The notes below the pieces were generated by a model. It saw only the letters and a program-made list of their open reading frames with translations. It made no database searches and had not been told where the DNA came from. The translations under genes and the position numbers were made by a program. DNA of 5,637 nucleotides from contig CAKTUP010000126.1 of the NCBI GenBank assembly GCA_934621705.1, positions 1-5,637 on the forward strand. The letters run 5' to 3'. Shown here one piece after another: positions 5,462 to 5,637 of this stretch. Within the stretch, counting starts at the first letter, position 1. Every line of letters begins with the position of its first letter. This DNA is from an uncultured Petrimonas sp. Its GTDB lineage: Bacteria; Bacteroidota; Bacteroidia; Bacteroidales; Dysgonomonadaceae.

Positions 5462-5637
5462 TTAAGCAGCAAGATGCAAGTTCTTGTATGAACTGAGTTG
5501 ATAGGAAACATTAGCGATTAACATGGGTGGGCGAGTGCAAATCTTAAAGTAGTCATTGGCAAATCTGAGGCTTTGATAAACAGAAATCCGATATAACGGT
5601 GTATTAGTCTTCGTGTTTTTGTTCAACAGTGTTGTTC
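5462..5637 (-). CDS. Possible 3' end of an unrecognised gene, cut by the right edge
   Basis: One minus-strand frame is open from the window edge to a TAA at 5464-5462, giving 57 residues that end YQLSSYKNLHLAA. The middle includes YRISVYQSLRFANDYFKI. I do not recognise a family. An open frame of this length could arise by chance, though the other minus-strand frames contain stops and the plus strand holds only tiny frames. If real, the gene was convergent with pgk before the insertion sequence arrived, its stop lying about 20 bases from the terminator T-run. There is no hairpin of its own directly after the stop. It could also be the decayed end of another mobile element. The start is outside the window. 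Confidence 0.4.
   Translation of the reverse strand, partial: TTLLNKNTKTNTPLYRISVYQSLRFANDYFKICTRPPMLIANVSYQLSSYKNLHLAA

Noticed and set aside
1..5637. CRISPR array, tRNA or rRNA genes, riboswitch, or defence-type gene cluster
   Set aside because: I found no regularly spaced repeats, no cloverleaf-like or rRNA-like sequence, and no nuclease, toxin or reverse transcriptase motifs; only the transposase is mobile-element related.

Overview
The window looks like chromosomal DNA from a member of the Bacteroidota, probably Bacteroidales. The reasons are the 419-residue phosphoglycerate kinase with its acidic/lysine-rich insertion, A-rich rather than Shine-Dalgarno leaders, -7-type promoter boxes of the TAnnTTTG form, and an IS1634-like transposase of a kind common in that phylum. 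The assignment is inference from sequence features; no search was run.

Layout, left to right. (1) On the minus strand, the N-terminal 175 codons of a GH15-family glycosidase run off the left edge. (2) A 133-bp gap holds two adjacent perfect palindromes. (3) A complete minus-strand type I L-asparaginase gene (ansA) follows. (4) A divergent, AT-rich intergenic region of about 200 bp separates it from (5) a plus-strand OsmC/Ohr-family protein with both conserved cysteines. (6) After a short gap with a good -7 box comes a complete plus-strand pgk. (7) The 3' end of pgk carries a CCCCTAAA-type repeat and then a strong intrinsic terminator. (8) A complete insertion sequence of 1668 bp (3763-5430) with a 514-codon minus-strand transposase sits in the T-tract of that terminator. 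It is bounded by 13-bp perfect inverted tips and a 12-bp perfect target duplication. (9) The last 176 bp contain the 3' end of a possible minus-strand gene that I do not recognise.

The cellular genes are housekeeping: glycolysis (pgk), asparagine catabolism (ansA), thiol/peroxide metabolism (OsmC-like) and glucan or trehalose hydrolysis (GH15). They do not form one obvious pathway operon. Before the insertion, pgk and the unknown right-hand gene would have been convergent and separated only by the terminator.

I see no previously undescribed multi-gene system here. The points most worth a second look concern the insertion sequence: its exact placement in a terminator, a 16-bp inverted repeat directly upstream of the transposase start that overlaps a promoter-like box, and the unequal spacing inside its two ends. 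The short palindromic elements beside ansA and pgk are also of interest, because they look like dispersed extragenic repeats.
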